From JBIOHP01 sp044449065 (GTDB lineage Bacteria; Bacteroidota; Ignavibacteria; UBA10030; SZUA-254), in NCBI GenBank assembly GCA_044449065.1, contig JBIOHP010000002.1:1-64000 (forward strand): a stretch of DNA of 64,000 nt. Reading direction: 5' to 3'. Under the pieces are notes generated by a model. That model saw only the letters and a list, made by a program, of their open reading frames with translations, ran no database searches and was not told where the DNA came from. How positions within the stretch are numbered: position 1 is the first letter of the stretch; every line of letters starts with the position of its first letter. Made by a program: the position numbers and the translations under genes. Shown piece by piece: positions 62,954 through 64,000 of this stretch.

Positions 62954-63727
62954 ATGGATGATAAAGAAATTAAACAAACCCTAGGCACGAAAATATTCGG
63001 TAAAATATTCCATAATTTTCAAACGATAGATTCGACCAATATCTACGCGAAAGCCCTCGCCCAAACCGGAGGGCAGCACGGAACCCTTGTTATCACCGAA
63101 GAACAAACATCGGGCAGAGGAAGAATGGGACGAATCTGGAAAAGCGAAAAAGGAAAAAATCTTACATTTTCAATCATTGTTCATCCGACAATTCCTTCCG
63201 AAAAATTCGGAATCATATCCCTCATGGCGGGGATAGCGGTTACCGAAACAATACAATCCATTACCGGACTATCAGTTTTATGCAAATGGCCCAATGATGT
63301 TTTGCTGAACAGGAAAAAGGTATGTGGTATTCTGTGCGAAGGAATATTTCCATTGGATAAACCTCCGGTCGTGGTTATTGGAATCGGGATAAATGTTAAC
63401 CAGAGAGAATTTCCACATGAACTCAGGGAAAGCGCGACATCCCTATTGCTTGAATCCGGCAAGGATTTTGACCGGACCGAAATTCTCGGACAGGTACTAT
63501 CTTCCCTGGAACGATGGTATGATGCGTTAGAAACAGGCGAAACGGAGAAAATCATCTCGGCATGGCGCGCACAGAATTATCTTCTCGGTAAAGAGATCAC
63601 CATCGACCATAACGGAAAACATATCAAGGGCGTTGCCGGAGACATTTCCGAAGACGGCGGGCTCCTGCTTCAAGCCGAGGGACAAGAAATTAAAGTCATC
63701 GCCGGCGATATTACCATCGGTAGATAA
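62954..63727 (+). CDS. birA: Biotin-[acetyl-CoA-carboxylase] ligase
   Basis: 257 residues, the size of a monofunctional (group I) enzyme without the N-terminal DNA-binding domain of E. coli BirA. Catalytic motifs: DSTNIYAKALA, EEQTSGRGRMGRIWKS (biotinoyl-AMP loop), KWPNDVLLNRKKVCGIL and GIGINVNQ. It attaches biotin to carboxylase subunits. The coaX gene follows after 3 bp, so the two form an operon. Confidence 0.96.
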   Translation: MDDKEIKQTLGTKIFGKIFHNFQTIDSTNIYAKALAQTGGQHGTLVITEEQTSGRGRMGRIWKSEKGKNLTFSIIVHPTIPSEKFGIISLMAGIAVTETIQSITGLSVLCKWPNDVLLNRKKVCGILCEGIFPLDKPPVVVIGIGINVNQREFPHELRESATSLLLESGKDFDRTEILGQVLSSLERWYDALETGETEKIISAWRAQNYLLGKEITIDHNGKHIKGVAGDISEDGGLLLQAEGQEIKVIAGDITIGR

Positions 63728-63730
63728 CTT

Positions 63731-64000
63731 ATGCTTCTGACGCTCGACATAGGAAACAGCAATATCCACATTGGATTATTTGATAAGAAGAAACTGCTCG
63801 GCAAAAAGAATACTCCTTCAAAATCAGCGCATCCTATCGAAGAGTTCATCACCACGCTTGATTTATTATTGACGGAATTGAAAACAGAGCGCAGCGCGTT
63901 GCGGGGGTGCGGTATATCTTCCGTCGTACCGGACTTGAGCTCGCACATAGCCAAATGGTTGACCGGCGAGCTTAATATTTCTCCGCTCGTGATTTCGGGA
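63731..64000 (+). CDS. coaX: Type III pantothenate kinase, 5' part
   Basis: 90 codons to the window edge with no stop. The N-terminal MLLTLDIGNSNIHIGLFDKK has the phosphate-binding DxGNTxxxxG pattern of CoaX, and GISSVVPDLS is the second conserved block. It catalyses the first step of coenzyme A synthesis. The birA-coaX pair is common in bacteria. It is truncated by the window end, not broken. Confidence 0.93.
   Translation, partial: MLLTLDIGNSNIHIGLFDKKKLLGKKNTPSKSAHPIEEFITTLDLLLTELKTERSALRGCGISSVVPDLSSHIAKWLTGELNISPLVISG

Overview
The window looks like a chromosomal segment of a Bacteroidota-type (FCB group) bacterium, most likely near the Ignavibacteria. This rests on a C-terminal type IX secretion sorting domain, the ExbB-ExbD-ExbD-TonB / PstS-like / TPR gene order, secreted S46 and M49-like peptidases, many SPI or SPII signal peptides, and few Shine-Dalgarno sequences. 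No rRNA, prophage, insertion sequence with a transposase, or CRISPR array is visible. The taxonomic placement is inference.

Layout. 1-1.36 kb: a repeat-rich RNA locus with an intact tRNA-Thr(CGU) between two tRNA-Thr relics expanded by palindromic insertions, next to an array of 11-bp GGTAC repeats. 1.36-7.9 kb (minus): a ferredoxin, then a TonB energisation cluster (ExbB, two ExbD, TonB, a small membrane protein, a PstS-like lipoprotein, a TPR protein) headed by a STAS-domain gene with a possible sigma-54 promoter. 8.4-12.4 kb (minus): a histidine kinase overlapping an NtrC-type sigma-54 activator, and a separate CheY-like regulator. 12.6-15.6 kb (minus): a 31-codon membrane microprotein, then an ECF sigma factor, a HEAT-repeat anti-sigma factor and a beta-solenoid DUF4097 protein.

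15.8-26.7 kb (plus): exported proteins for peptide or amide use: a TolB-propeller/amidohydrolase fusion, an M49-like metallopeptidase, a VPS10/BNR propeller protein, an S46 peptidase with DPP11-type residues and a DUF1684 lipoprotein. 26.8-29.6 kb: a SpoIIE-type phosphatase and a HerA-like ATPase. 29.8-32.7 kb (minus): an M16 pair, one member catalytic and one degenerate. 32.7-36.5 kb is almost entirely non-coding repeat: an inverted copy of the GGTAC array, a 54-bp inverted match to the window's left edge, and four tandem composite units of 600-750 bp.

36.6-47.3 kb: a HEPN-like protein, lipoproteins, a fused NfnB/NfnA-like flavoprotein, a frameshifted GIY-YIG gene between 30-bp direct repeats, and a T9SS-exported BNR protein. 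47.6-64 kb is mostly housekeeping: ruvB, a DUF296 protein, mpg, uvrA, a DUF58 protein, a TPR lipoprotein, an RsmB-like methyltransferase, an isoaspartyl peptidase, clpB, dnaK, birA and the start of coaX.

The most unusual material is non-coding: paired inverted GGTAC arrays, palindrome insertions inside tRNA copies, nested terminal-inverted-repeat palindromes and the 2.3-kb tandem array. Together they suggest a genome actively colonised by small palindromic elements.
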